From assembly GCF_030067675.1 (NCBI RefSeq), contig NZ_JASJEV010000004.1, positions 62,001 through 126,000 of the forward strand: a DNA stretch of 64,000 nucleotides, written 5' to 3'. The position numbers were made by a program, and so were the translations under genes. Of the stretch, positions 37,872 to 46,696 are shown in pieces (within the stretch, counting starts at the first letter, position 1; the number at the start of each line of letters is the position of its first letter). The notes beneath the pieces are model-generated. The model worked only from the letters and a program-made list of their open reading frames with translations, ran no database searches and was not told where the DNA came from. This stretch comes from Chelatococcus albus (lineage in GTDB: Bacteria; Pseudomonadota; Alphaproteobacteria; Rhizobiales; Beijerinckiaceae).

Positions 37872-38126
37872 ATGTCCCAGATGACGTTTTTCGTAGTGCT
37901 GCCGTTCGCGAAGGACGCGGGCGGCAATCTCGTCCCCGGCGAGCCGCAGGAGGCGCGCGACGCCGCGCAAGCGCAGCGCCATGCGCACGAGCTCGCGCTC
38001 ACCCACGGTGGCGCCATCGCCTTCTCGCGCACGGGCGATCCCCAGCTCGGGTCCTGGGGTGCCCCGGAGATCATCGCGCGGGAGGGCGACGTGCCGGACG
38101 ATCCGGCGCGTGCCGTCACCGGCTGA
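37872..38126 (+). CDS. Small hypothetical protein (84 aa)
   Basis: 84 residues, soluble, with no signal peptide. It starts MSQMTFFVVLPFAKDAGGNLVPGEPQEARDA and contains HGGAIAFSRTGDPQLGSWGAPEIIAREGDVPDD, a regular composition consistent with a real protein. The start has GGTAGGCGCGC just upstream. Similar short proteins occur in Hyphomicrobiales as I recall them. Function unknown. Confidence 0.6.
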   Translation: MSQMTFFVVLPFAKDAGGNLVPGEPQEARDAAQAQRHAHELALTHGGAIAFSRTGDPQLGSWGAPEIIAREGDVPDDPARAVTG

Positions 38127-38271
38127 CGCCCCGAGGGCGACGCCTGGCGGAACAGGGGGGCGCCCCCCGATGTGCGCCGGCGCACAGCGCGGCCCGTTTC
38201 CCTGCGGCATGTTGCCGGTTCGCCGGGGAGGGGGCGCGCCAGTCCGAGAGTCTGGCGTGAGGAGGTTTCTC

Positions 38272-38421
38272 ATGCTCCCGATCCCCTCGAACCATCACCC
38301 TCATCCACCCCCGGAGACCGACCGCGTCCGGCACGCGCGGCCCTTTGTCCCGATCTCGCTCGGCCTCCTCGCCCTCCTCGGCCTCACGTCTGCCGTGCTG
38401 ACCCTCCTCGCCTCCGGCTGA
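38272..38421 (+). CDS. Putative small single-span membrane protein (49 aa)
   Basis: The ATG at 38272 follows a strong ribosome-binding site, GAGGAGGT, six bases upstream. The 49-residue product has a His/Pro-rich N-terminus and one hydrophobic helix near the C-terminus (ISLGLLALLGLTSAVLTLLASG). It resembles tail-anchored small membrane proteins. Isolated between the 84-residue protein and the cyclase-AAA gene. Confidence 0.5.
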   Translation: MLPIPSNHHPHPPPETDRVRHARPFVPISLGLLALLGLTSAVLTLLASG

Positions 38422-38628
38422 CGCAGCACGGGAACGTCCACCTTCGCCCCCATCCGCCGCAAGCCGCCTGCGCCGCATTGAGACGCGCGGGCGGCGCCGG
38501 GAGGGAGCGCACGGCCGGTCCGTCCGCCGGCCGACGCTCAAGCGGCCGCTTGCCCCAAAGATACGCTGGCTGCCCGCCTTGAAACTGCATAACATTTCGC
38601 GGCCGGCCGACGCCCAGAGCCAAGGACG

Positions 38629-41600
38629 ATGCAGGGTTCTCGAAACGAGACGCACGGCCCCGTCGCGCGGGTCGGGAGGACTGCGGATGCTGAGGGCGAA
38701 CGCCGTCAGGTGACGGCCCTCTTCTACGACATCGTGGAATCCACGAGCCTCCTCAATCGTCTGGGGCCAGAGGATATGGGCCCCGTGCAGAAGCGCGTGC
38801 ACGAAACGGCGGCGACCGTGGTGCGGAAATTCGGCGGTTATGTCGACCTCGTCCGAGGCGACGGCGGCTGCGCCTATTTCGGCATCCCGCTCGCGGCCGA
38901 GGATGCCGCGGAAAGCGCGGTGGCGGCCGGGCTCGAGCTTGTCGACCGGCTTCGACCGACGAGCGAGGCCCCGATGCGCGACACACCCGTGCGGATCCGC
39001 GTCGGCATCGCCACCGGCCTCGTCGTCCTCAACATCAACGAGGACGCGAGCCCGGCCACTGTCAGCGACATCGTCGGCTTCGCGCCGACCCTCGCCGCGC
39101 GCGTCGAGGCGGAAGCCCTGCCGAACACGGTGCTTGTCGCCGACAGCACCTACCAGCTGACGCACAGGGCCTTCCATTTCGAGCCGGTCGGCGCGCGCAC
39201 CCTCAAGGGCTTCACCGAGCCGCAGGCCCTGTGGCGCGCCGAGACATGGCTGAAATCGACGGATCATCCCTCCTGCGTCGACCAGCCCTCCTCGCCTCTG
39301 GTCTCGCGCGCCGAGGAGCTCGCGCTTTGCCGCACCCTGTGGGAGGAAGCCCGGCGAGGGAGCGGGCGTGTCGTCCAGTTGGTGGGCGAGGCGGGAATCG
39401 GCAAGTCGCGCCTGGTGGCGGCCTTGCGGAGCCTCGTCGGCGGCGATGGCGAGACCCGTGTCTTCCACTGCCACCCCCGCGCCAATGCCCGGCCGCTGCA
39501 TCCCATTCTCGATGCACTCGAGGGCGAGTACCGGACAGCTCCACCCGGAAGCGCCGCCGAGGGCCTGACGCTTCTCTTCGAGGGACGGGGCAGCGGACAG
39601 AAGGGCGGGCAGCGCCCGCCGCAAGTCGATCTGCCGCCGGTGGAGGTCCGCCGCCGCGTCCTCGGCGCCGCCTGCGACGTCGTGCGTGGCTGGGCAGCAG
39701 CGCGACCGCAACTGCTCGTACTGGAGGATCTGCACTGGGCCGACATGCTGACCCGGGCCCTCGTCGCGGAGCTCCTGCGCGAGGTTGGCTCGCTGCCTCT
39801 CCTCCTCGTCCTCACCACGCGCGAGGCGGCCCCGCTAGAGGCCGGCACGGTGCAGGTCCATTCGCTGCACCTGTCGCGCCTCAACGCCGAGGCGGTTGGC
39901 GAGATGGTCAAGCTCGCCTGGGCCCCGCGCCTGCCGCCGCTTGGTCTCGGCCAGTTCGTCCACGAACGCAGCGAGGGCGTGCCACTCTTCGCCGAGGAAC
40001 TGGCGCAACTCCTCAAGGTGCATCTCGGCGCGGCGCAGACGCATGTGCATGACTGGAAGGCCCTGCTCAGCCAGCGAGGCGTGGCGACCCTGCAGGACCT
40101 GCTGACCGCCCGTCTCGCCGCCGTCGGGCGGGCCCGGCGCATCGCCCAGATCGCCAGCGTGATCGGCCGAGAATTCTCCTGCGAGCTGCTGACGCGCCTG
40201 GCGGGCGAGGAGATCTCGCGCGCCCTCCTCAATGAGAGCCTCGCCAAGCTCCTGCGGGCCGAGCTCATCCAGCGCGTCGACACGCCGGCCGGCATGACCT
40301 TCCGCTTTCGCCACGTGCTGATCCAGGAGGCTGCCCACGACAGCCTGCTGAAGGGCCGGCGCCGGCTCATGCACCGGCGTATCGTCGACATGCTGGGCGC
40401 CGGCCTCACAGGCGACATTCCGCACGACCTCATGGCCTGGCACTGCGAGCAGGCGGGGCTGCTGGTCGAGGCCGCCCGTTTCGCCATCCTCGCCGCCGAG
40501 GACTGTGCCATCCGCTCGGCCCCCCTCGAAGCCGAGCGCCTCCTGACCGACGCAGAGGCATTCCTGCGGGAGGCCGAGGCACCGCCCGAGGTGAAGCAGG
40601 AGCTCACCTTGCGGCTTCTCGCCATCCGGGGGCCGGTCGCCACCGCGCTCTACGGAGCGGGGTCCGTACAGGCGCGGGCGATCTACGAGGAGGGAGTCGC
40701 GGCCTGCAAGGGACAGGATCGGTTCAAGCGCGAGAGCTGGTTTCCCCTCTACTGGGGCTGGTGGTTCACCGCCCCGGATTTCGAGGTGCAGCGGGAGCGC
40801 TCGCGCGTCATCGTCGGTGACCTGCGCAGCGCCAACGATCCCGAGGTACGCCTGCAGGCGTTCCACTGCGCCTGGGCGACGCATTTCAACACGGGGCGCC
40901 ACCAGGACTGCCTGCATCACATCGCGGACGGGCTTGCCCTTTACGACCGGGCGCGCGCGGTGACGAGCCGCACGCGTTACGGCGGCCACGACGCGAAGGT
41001 CTGCGCCCTCGGCGAGCGGGGACTGTCGCAGTGGTTCCTGGCGCGGGAGGAGGAAGCCGTCCTGAGCCTCCGCGAGGCGCTCGACTGGGCCGAGGAAATC
41101 CAGCATCTGGGCAGCCTCTGCCATGCACTCGACATCGCTGTCATGCTGCAGTTCTACCGGCGCGACCTCGCGGAGGTCCTGTCCCTGACGCGGCGCATGC
41201 GGGCCATCGCCGATGCCCATCCGCTGCCGTCGATGGACGCCAAGAGCAAGATTTTCGGCGGCTTGGCCCATGCTCTTTCGGGCGAACTGGAGAACGGCCT
41301 CGCGGAGCTCGACGGGGGCATCGGCCTGCAGCGGGAAACCGGCACGGAAGAGGATTTTCCCGTCTATCACGAGATGCAGGCCGAGCTCCTCGGGCTGGCC
41401 GACCGGCCGGACGAGGGCCTCGAAGTGGTCAACGAGACGATCGCGCGCGCCCGGCACTCGGGCCATCTCTTCTGGCTGCCGGAACTCTTCCGTCGGCGCG
41501 CCCTGCTGCGCGAACAGCGCGGCGACGATGGTGAGGCCTGCCTCATCGACCTCGACGAGGCACGCTCCTTGGCCGAACAGCAGGGTGCCGTCGCCCTCGC

Positions 41601-41668
41601 CGCGCGGGCGACCCGGGAGATCGCGCCTGCAGGGCGGCGGGCCGATCAGCCAGTCCGTTGGAGCGTAA
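38629..41668 (+). CDS. STAND-type regulator: class III cyclase domain + AAA ATPase + TPR-like repeats (3' end probably frameshifted)
   Basis: About 1005 recognisable residues. Cyclase domain at 25-190 (metal Asp in FYDIVEST, residue 34, and RGDGGCAYFG, residue 78). AAA/STAND module follows with Walker A GEAGIGKSR (about 252) and Walker B LLVLEDLHWAD (about 363). The rest is helical repeats of TPR/MalT type. At the transition-state site the usual Asn is Thr (GFAPTLAARV), so cyclase activity is doubtful. Homology stops near 41640, but this frame stays open to 43050 through the ycaO gene in the wrong frame. A +1 shift near 41600-41660 would end it at TAA 41666, just before ycaO. I therefore give that end. 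True frameshift and sequence error are both possible. Confidence 0.75.
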
Positions 41669-41671
41669 GGC

Positions 41672-42901
41672 TTGCACCAGGACGAGAGCGCCCTCCCCTC
41701 CGGCTGCCGCGGGCTCCCCGAGGCATCGGCCGTCCCGCTTCTGCTGCGGCAGTCGGTGGCCCTTCCCTTCGCCGCCTCGGAGGAAGAACGGACGGCCGGG
41801 CTGGTGCGCCGGCTCATCGGCCGCCGTCGAGACTTCGGCATCACGCGCGTCGGCGCCATCACCAGGCTCGATCGCGTCGGCATTCCGGTCGTGCAGGTCG
41901 TGCGGCCGCTCGCCCTCTCCAACAGCGTTGCGCAGGGCAAGGGCGCCACGCTCGCCGCGGCCGCCGCTTCCGCTCTCATGGAGACGCTGGAGACCTGGGC
42001 GGGCGAGCAGGTCGCGCCCCGCTTCACCGCGCCCGCTGCGGCCGTGGGACCGGAGCCTTGCGCCCTCTACGGGGCCTGGGCGGACGGTGGCAAGGCCGAC
42101 TGGACCACGGTGCCGATTGCCTGGGCGGAGGGTTTCGACCTCTTCGCCGGCCGGACGGTGCCGGTGCCGGCGGCGCTCATCGACACGATCTACACGCGGC
42201 CCGCGCCGCATCCACCGCTCTTCCCGCGTACGACGACGGGCCTCGGCGCGGGCGCGAGCTTCGCGGAGGCGCTCGCGCAGGCAGGGCGCGAGGTCGTCGA
42301 GCGCCACGCGGTTGCCCGCGCCCGCCGCCTGTCCGGCTTCTTCGACGACCGGCAGGTCGACCTCGGCTCCGCCATGGGTCCGCTTGCCGTCCCCCTCCTT
42401 CAGCGGATCCGGGCGGCCGGGCTCGCTGCCGGCGCCTGGCAGGTGCCGACCGAGGATGGCCTGCCCGTCTACTGGGCGCAGGTGATGGGCGGAGACACCG
42501 ACATGGACCCCGCGCCCCTGCCGGCCGACGGTTTCGGCTGCGACGCGAGCCACGACGGGGCGCTCGCCAAGGCCCTGCTCGAAGCCTGCCAGGCGCGCCT
42601 GTCGGCCATCTCCGGCGCGCGCGAGGACATCACGCGGCGTTTCTATCCCGGCCGCTACGACCGGGCGCGCCTCGCCGAATGGCGCCGTCGCCTCGCCGAG
42701 CCCCCGCGAGCGCGGCATCTGCCGTATTCCGATACGCCGCCAGGCCGGCGCGGCAGCGACCTCGACCGCGTCCTCGCCACCCTCGCCGCCGCCGGCGCGA
42801 CGGCAGCGATCGCCGTTCCGCTTCTCGTCGACACCGTCGGCGGCCTCTTCGTCGCGCGGCTCGTCGCGCCGCCGCTCGCGCTCGGCGCGGAGGGGCGCTG
42901 A
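41672..42901 (+). CDS. YcaO family cyclodehydratase/thioamide-forming ATPase
   Basis: 409 residues from a TTG at 41672 with GGAG eight bases upstream. YcaO ATP-binding glutamates are seen in two helices: SALMETLETWAGEQ (about residue 105) and GREVVERHAVARAR (about 207). GITRVGAITRLDRVGIPVVQVVRPLA and SNSVAQGKGATLAAAAASA are typical of the YcaO type paired with TfuA. YcaO proteins phosphorylate a peptide amide to form azolines or, with TfuA, thioamides. Only one base separates it from tfuA. No E1-like or ocin-ThiF partner is present, which favours thioamidation or an uncharacterised chemistry over azole formation. Confidence 0.9.
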   Translation: MHQDESALPSGCRGLPEASAVPLLLRQSVALPFAASEEERTAGLVRRLIGRRRDFGITRVGAITRLDRVGIPVVQVVRPLALSNSVAQGKGATLAAAAASALMETLETWAGEQVAPRFTAPAAAVGPEPCALYGAWADGGKADWTTVPIAWAEGFDLFAGRTVPVPAALIDTIYTRPAPHPPLFPRTTTGLGAGASFAEALAQAGREVVERHAVARARRLSGFFDDRQVDLGSAMGPLAVPLLQRIRAAGLAAGAWQVPTEDGLPVYWAQVMGGDTDMDPAPLPADGFGCDASHDGALAKALLEACQARLSAISGAREDITRRFYPGRYDRARLAEWRRRLAEPPRARHLPYSDTPPGRRGSDLDRVLATLAAAGATAAIAVPLLVDTVGGLFVARLVAPPLALGAEGR

Positions 42902-42902
42902 G

Positions 42903-43721
42903 GTGGCGCGGCCCATCGCCGTCTTCCTCGGGCCGAGCCTGCCCTGGCGGGAGGCAGCCTGCATTCTCGACGCGGTCTATCTGCCGCCCGCCGAGCAGGG
43001 CTCGATTCCCGCCGTGCTCGGCTACTACCGGCCGCGCGCCCTCGTGCTGATCGACGGTGCCTTCGGCCGCGTGCCCGCCGTCAGGCACAAGGAGATCCTG
43101 TGGGCACTCGACGCGGGTGTGCCCGTCTACGGCGCGGCGAGCATGGGGGCGCTGCGCGCCGCCGAACTCGCAGGCTTCGGCATGCTGGGCCACGGCCTCG
43201 TCTACCGCTGGTACCGCGCCACACCCTTCGCCGACGACGACGCGATCGCAGTAACCATGGGGCCCGCGGACCTTGGCGCCCCGGCGCTCAGCGAGGCCCT
43301 CATCAACATGCGCCTGTCGCTGCGGCGGGCGGAGCGGCAGGGCGTGATCGCGCGCCAGACGCGTCAACGACTCGCGGGCCTTGCGGCCGACACGCCCTTT
43401 GCCGAACGCTCCTACGAGCGGCTGGTCGATGACGCGCGGCGTGCCGGGGCGGGCGAGGCGGCGGAGGACCTCGACCGCCTGGGGGCGTGGCTCGCCGGCC
43501 ATGCGGTGGACCAGAAGCGCGCCGACACCCTGTCGCTTCTGCGCGCACTCGCGGCCGATCCGGCACGCATCGAACGCGACACGGCGCGCCTGACGAAACG
43601 CCCCTCTTTCGCAATGACGGCGGCCTGGGCCGATGATCTCACCGATGCCGGTTTCGACGTGGCGGAGATCGTCGCGCGCCGCGCGGAAGGCGAGCATTCG
43701 TCATCCGGCGCATCAGAATAG
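42903..43721 (+). CDS. TfuA-like protein
   Basis: 272 residues from a GTG. The N-terminal half carries the TfuA core: VFLGPSLPWREA, LPPAEQGSIPAVL, LVLIDGAFGRVPAVRHKEILWALDAGVPVYGAASMGALRAAEL, and FGMLGHGLVYRWYR. TfuA works with YcaO in thioamide formation (trifolitoxin locus; methyl-coenzyme M reductase thioglycine in archaea) and is thought to deliver sulfur. The C-terminal helical half is variable. It sits directly behind ycaO and before a metallopeptidase. Confidence 0.9.
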   Translation: MARPIAVFLGPSLPWREAACILDAVYLPPAEQGSIPAVLGYYRPRALVLIDGAFGRVPAVRHKEILWALDAGVPVYGAASMGALRAAELAGFGMLGHGLVYRWYRATPFADDDAIAVTMGPADLGAPALSEALINMRLSLRRAERQGVIARQTRQRLAGLAADTPFAERSYERLVDDARRAGAGEAAEDLDRLGAWLAGHAVDQKRADTLSLLRALAADPARIERDTARLTKRPSFAMTAAWADDLTDAGFDVAEIVARRAEGEHSSSGASE

Positions 43722-43728
43722 ATTTCGC

Positions 43729-43824
43729 ATGACGGTCGCAAGACTTTGTGAGAGCATCGCCGCCTCTTGCTCGCAACTTCGGGCGCGGCATGGCGCAACC
43801 CTCGGGTTCCTTATCGGATCGTGA
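43729..43824 (+). CDS. Possible 31-residue peptide between tfuA and the peptidase
   Basis: An ATG 8 bases after the tfuA stop opens 31 codons to TGA at 43822, overlapping the peptidase 5' end in another frame. The peptide has two Cys and three Ser in CESIAASCSQ followed by a basic, then a hydrophobic tail. The size and place would suit a RiPP precursor, but the ribosome-binding site is weak and the overlap argues against it. Confidence 0.15.
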   Translation: MTVARLCESIAASCSQLRARHGATLGFLIGS

Positions 43825-44995
43825 GGCCGGCGAGGCGGCGCGCCTCGGCACGCGCTTCCTCGTCTATCCGCAGCCGCCCTTCGTCCCCGGCTATGAGCGC
43901 CCCGAGACCGTCTGGATCTCGACGCCGCCCGGCAGCATTCGCGCTGGCCCGGCCGACGACCGCGTCTACGTGGTCGATCCGGTGCAGGCCAAGACCCCGT
44001 ACGACTTTCCCTACCTGCCGCCCTATGGTGGGGCGGCCAACCCGCCAGCGGTGCCCGGCCCTGACGGCCATTTCGATCACCTTGCCGTCGGTACGCGGGA
44101 ATTCCTGAGCGCCCACGCCTTCGCCTGCGTGCGGCGCGTCCTTGACATCTGCGAGGGCTACCTCGGCCGCACGCTGCCGTGGTTCTTCACGCCGACCTAC
44201 GAGCGCCTGGAGATCGTGCCGCATCTCCCCTGGGACAACGCCCAGTCGGGTTTCGGCTTCCTGGAACTCGGCGAGGAGGACGGGCCGAACGACGAGCCCT
44301 TTCCCTTCGCCTTGAACTTCGACGTGATCGCCCACGAGACGGGGCATGCGGTCCTCTTCGGGGGGTTGGGCGTACCCCGCGTCCTCGCCCGCTCGGGCGA
44401 CTACCTCGCCTACCACGAGGCGGTGGCAGATCTCGTCTCGCTCCTGTCGCTGCTCACCTTCGACAGCGCCCTCGACCGGATCCTGAGGCGCACGCGCGGC
44501 AGTCTCCTCGTCGCGAGCGAGCTCGACCGGATCGCCGAGCTGAGCCAGGAACGGCAGATCCGCACCGCCAACCATGCGCTGAAGCTCGCAGACGTGGGCG
44601 ACGAGGTGCATGACCGTTCCCGGCCCTTCGTGGGCGCGCTCTACGATGCCCTCGTGCACATCTTCCAGGCCATCGCCACAGAGCGCGGCCTGTCGACGCT
44701 CGACCCGCGCCGCTACGGCGAAATTCGCCGCGAGCTCGACGCGCGGGAGATCGAGCGTCTGCTCAACGTGCCGCGGCAGGACTACGAGCTCAAGCATTTC
44801 GCCCTGAAGTCGGCGCTGAGCGAGGCGCGCGACCTCATCGGCCTCGTGCTGACCGGCTCCTGGGCTTACCTCAACGCGGATCGGCTGACCTTCGGCGCTG
44901 CTGCCGAGGCCATCGTCGCGATGGCGGGCAACAGCCGCGCTGCCCCCTACCGCGACCTCTTCGAGGACAATCTCGCCTGGCGCGGTTTCTTGTAA
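43790..44995 (+). CDS. Gluzincin-type zinc metallopeptidase in YcaO-TfuA cassette
   Basis: 401 residues from the ATG at 43790; a GTG at 43748 would add 14 residues, and neither has a clear ribosome-binding site. The zinc motif is HETGH (residues 182-186, in FDVIAHETGHAVLFGG). A downstream YHEAVADLVSLLSLLTF supplies the Glu third ligand, as in thermolysin-like gluzincins (E-x3-D). No signal peptide, so it should act in the cytoplasm. The substrate is unknown. Its position right after ycaO-tfuA suggests maturation or quality control of the modified protein. Confidence 0.8.
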   Translation: MAQPSGSLSDREAGEAARLGTRFLVYPQPPFVPGYERPETVWISTPPGSIRAGPADDRVYVVDPVQAKTPYDFPYLPPYGGAANPPAVPGPDGHFDHLAVGTREFLSAHAFACVRRVLDICEGYLGRTLPWFFTPTYERLEIVPHLPWDNAQSGFGFLELGEEDGPNDEPFPFALNFDVIAHETGHAVLFGGLGVPRVLARSGDYLAYHEAVADLVSLLSLLTFDSALDRILRRTRGSLLVASELDRIAELSQERQIRTANHALKLADVGDEVHDRSRPFVGALYDALVHIFQAIATERGLSTLDPRRYGEIRRELDAREIERLLNVPRQDYELKHFALKSALSEARDLIGLVLTGSWAYLNADRLTFGAAAEAIVAMAGNSRAAPYRDLFEDNLAWRGFL

Positions 44996-45040
44996 AGAAT
45001 GGTTGTCGGCTGATGCATTGCCCCATGGACGGAGGATGAC

Positions 45041-45571
45041 ATGACATCATGTTGCGATGTTCCCGCCCCCGGCGAGGAAAAGATGTTCGTTCCCGACGAA
45101 ATCCTCCTCTATGGAATTCAACTCAACACGAATGCCGGCCCGAGCATAAACGAGGAATATGCGGCTCTCTCCCTGAAGGAAGGCTTCGAGCTGCGATTCA
45201 GCGTCTTTCAGGAGGTCGCCGCCGCAGGCGGCAAGAAGACGAAGGAACCGCGCGGCAAGGACGAGGTGTCCGTCATCGCGGCCTACGGCTATGCCTACGA
45301 AGGGCACTGCTACCGCTTCGACAAGCCGAAGCTCTTCGTGTTCCCCTACCCGCTCGCGGGAGCTCCTCCCGGAGCCAAGGGCTGCGGCTTCGACGGGCTC
45401 GGCTATTCCATGTGGCGCATGCGCTCCCTCGACGAGGTGCTGGAGCTCAACATCGCCCTCGATACGCTGGAAAAGCTCGCCCTCGAGGCGAACCTGCCGG
45501 GCAAGCGCGCGCCGACGAGCTACGAGGCCAACATGCAGGTCGCCCACCGGGGCGGGCGACTGACGACGTAG
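45041..45571 (+). CDS. Unknown 176-residue protein of the YcaO-TfuA cassette
   Basis: The ATG at 45041 has a perfect GGAGG five bases upstream, so the Cys-Cys-containing N-terminus (MTSCCDVPAPGEEK) is real. It is a soluble mixed alpha/beta protein with no known motif. Distinctive segments are DEILLYGIQLNTNAGPSINEEYAALSL, AAYGYAYEGHCYRFDKPKLFVFPYPLAG and KGCGFDGLGYSMWRM, then a helical tail. The Gly/Cys-rich GCGFDGLG loop and the terminal CC are conceivable modification sites. It is the last gene of the block, 45 bases after the peptidase. Could be substrate, adaptor or immunity protein; no homologue recognised. Confidence 0.7.
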   Translation: MTSCCDVPAPGEEKMFVPDEILLYGIQLNTNAGPSINEEYAALSLKEGFELRFSVFQEVAAAGGKKTKEPRGKDEVSVIAAYGYAYEGHCYRFDKPKLFVFPYPLAGAPPGAKGCGFDGLGYSMWRMRSLDEVLELNIALDTLEKLALEANLPGKRAPTSYEANMQVAHRGGRLTT

Positions 45572-45683
45572 CGCAGCGATATCGGCCCGGAGCGCAGGGT
45601 CAGCCCGCGGGGAAGCCGGCGGCTCCGCCTGCCATCGCCGGGATGAGCCCGGGGCGAGACGGTGCGCATGGTCGACGGCCGGC

Positions 45684-46688
45684 TCAGGTGCCGGCCACCT
45701 CCATGACACCGCCCTCTGCCAGGGTGAGCCGCGCCGTGCCGTGACCGATGCGGCCGAGGACGCGGCGGATGTCGTCCGGCGCCATCAGGCTGAAGGCGGT
45801 CGACAGGGCGTCCGCCTCGGTCGCCGTGGGCATGACCACCGTCACGCTCGCATAGCGCCCGGGCGAGCGGCCCGTGCGCGGATCGAAGAGGTGATGGAAG
45901 GCCCCCCCCGGGTCGAAGCGGAAGCCGGACGGCGCCGAGGTCGCCACCGCCCGGTCGGTGAGGGGAAGGGTCGCGGCCAGTGCCCCAGGTGCGGACGGAT
46001 CGGCGATGCCGACCGCCCAGGGGCGGCCGTCGGGACGGGGCCCAAGCGCGCGCACCTCGCCCATGTCGACGAGGCTGTGGGCGATGCCTTCCGCGCGCAG
46101 GAGGTCGACAACATGGTCGGTAACGAAGCCCTGCGCGATGCCGTTGAGGGTCAGCGCCATGCCGCGCCGGGCGAAGGCGACACGGTCGCGCCCGACAAGA
46201 AGATGGACGTGGCCGACGCGGGCAAGGGCCGCGGAGACGGCCTCCTCTCCCGGTCCCGCCGGATCCGCGCCGGGGCGGGCGAAGTGGTCGGCGTAGAGCC
46301 TCCACAGCGGCTGCACCGTGGGGTCGAAGGCGCCGTCCGTGAGCTCCGCAAAGCGGCGGCAGTCCTCGAGCAGCGCCATGAAATCGGCGGGCGGCGCGGC
46401 CAGGGCGCCCTGCCGGTTGAGCGCGACGAGGAGCGAATCGGCGCGATAGAGGCTGAAGAGCCCTTCGAGCCGGCGCACCTCGGCGAGCGCACGCGCCACG
46501 AGGTGCTCGCCGGCGGCGCGGTCATGGTGGTGGATCTGGAAGGTGGCGACGGCCCCGAGCACGGTGCCGCGCCAGGTCACGACTTCGGGCCGAGCCGCCG
46601 CCCTCGCCGCGCCCGGCGGCAGGAGGGCGAGGCCGCCGGCGGCGGCGCTGAGGGCGATGAAACGCCGGCGCGTGAGTTGTTCCGTCAT
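45684..46688 (-). CDS. nosX: FAD:protein FMN transferase (ApbE family), NosX
   Basis: 334 residues from the ATG at 46688. Tat signal peptide (QLTRRRFIALSAAAGGLALLPPGAARA). ApbE motifs: EVRRLEGLFSLYRADSLLVALNRQG, MALTLNGIAQGFVTDHVVDLLR, HSLVDMGEVRALG, and DALSTAFSLM (Mg2+ Asp). Flavinylates a Thr in the SGAT motif of NosR, which is present in this window. Last gene of nosRZDFYLX, which supports the NosX assignment over general ApbE. Confidence 0.92.
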   Translation of the reverse strand: MTEQLTRRRFIALSAAAGGLALLPPGAARAAARPEVVTWRGTVLGAVATFQIHHHDRAAGEHLVARALAEVRRLEGLFSLYRADSLLVALNRQGALAAPPADFMALLEDCRRFAELTDGAFDPTVQPLWRLYADHFARPGADPAGPGEEAVSAALARVGHVHLLVGRDRVAFARRGMALTLNGIAQGFVTDHVVDLLRAEGIAHSLVDMGEVRALGPRPDGRPWAVGIADPSAPGALAATLPLTDRAVATSAPSGFRFDPGGAFHHLFDPRTGRSPGRYASVTVVMPTATEADALSTAFSLMAPDDIRRVLGRIGHGTARLTLAEGGVMEVAGT

Positions 46689-46696
46689 GATCGCCC

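Noticed and set aside
39835-42027. 730-codon minus-strand frame opposite the cyclase-AAA gene
   Set aside because: Mirror frame of a gene with clear Walker and cyclase motifs; no domains of its own.
41669-43050. C-terminal 460 codons of the cyclase-AAA open frame
   Set aside because: Out-of-frame reading of ycaO and the start of tfuA; Arg/Pro/Gly/Ala-rich without homology. The real end is near 41666 after a probable frameshift.
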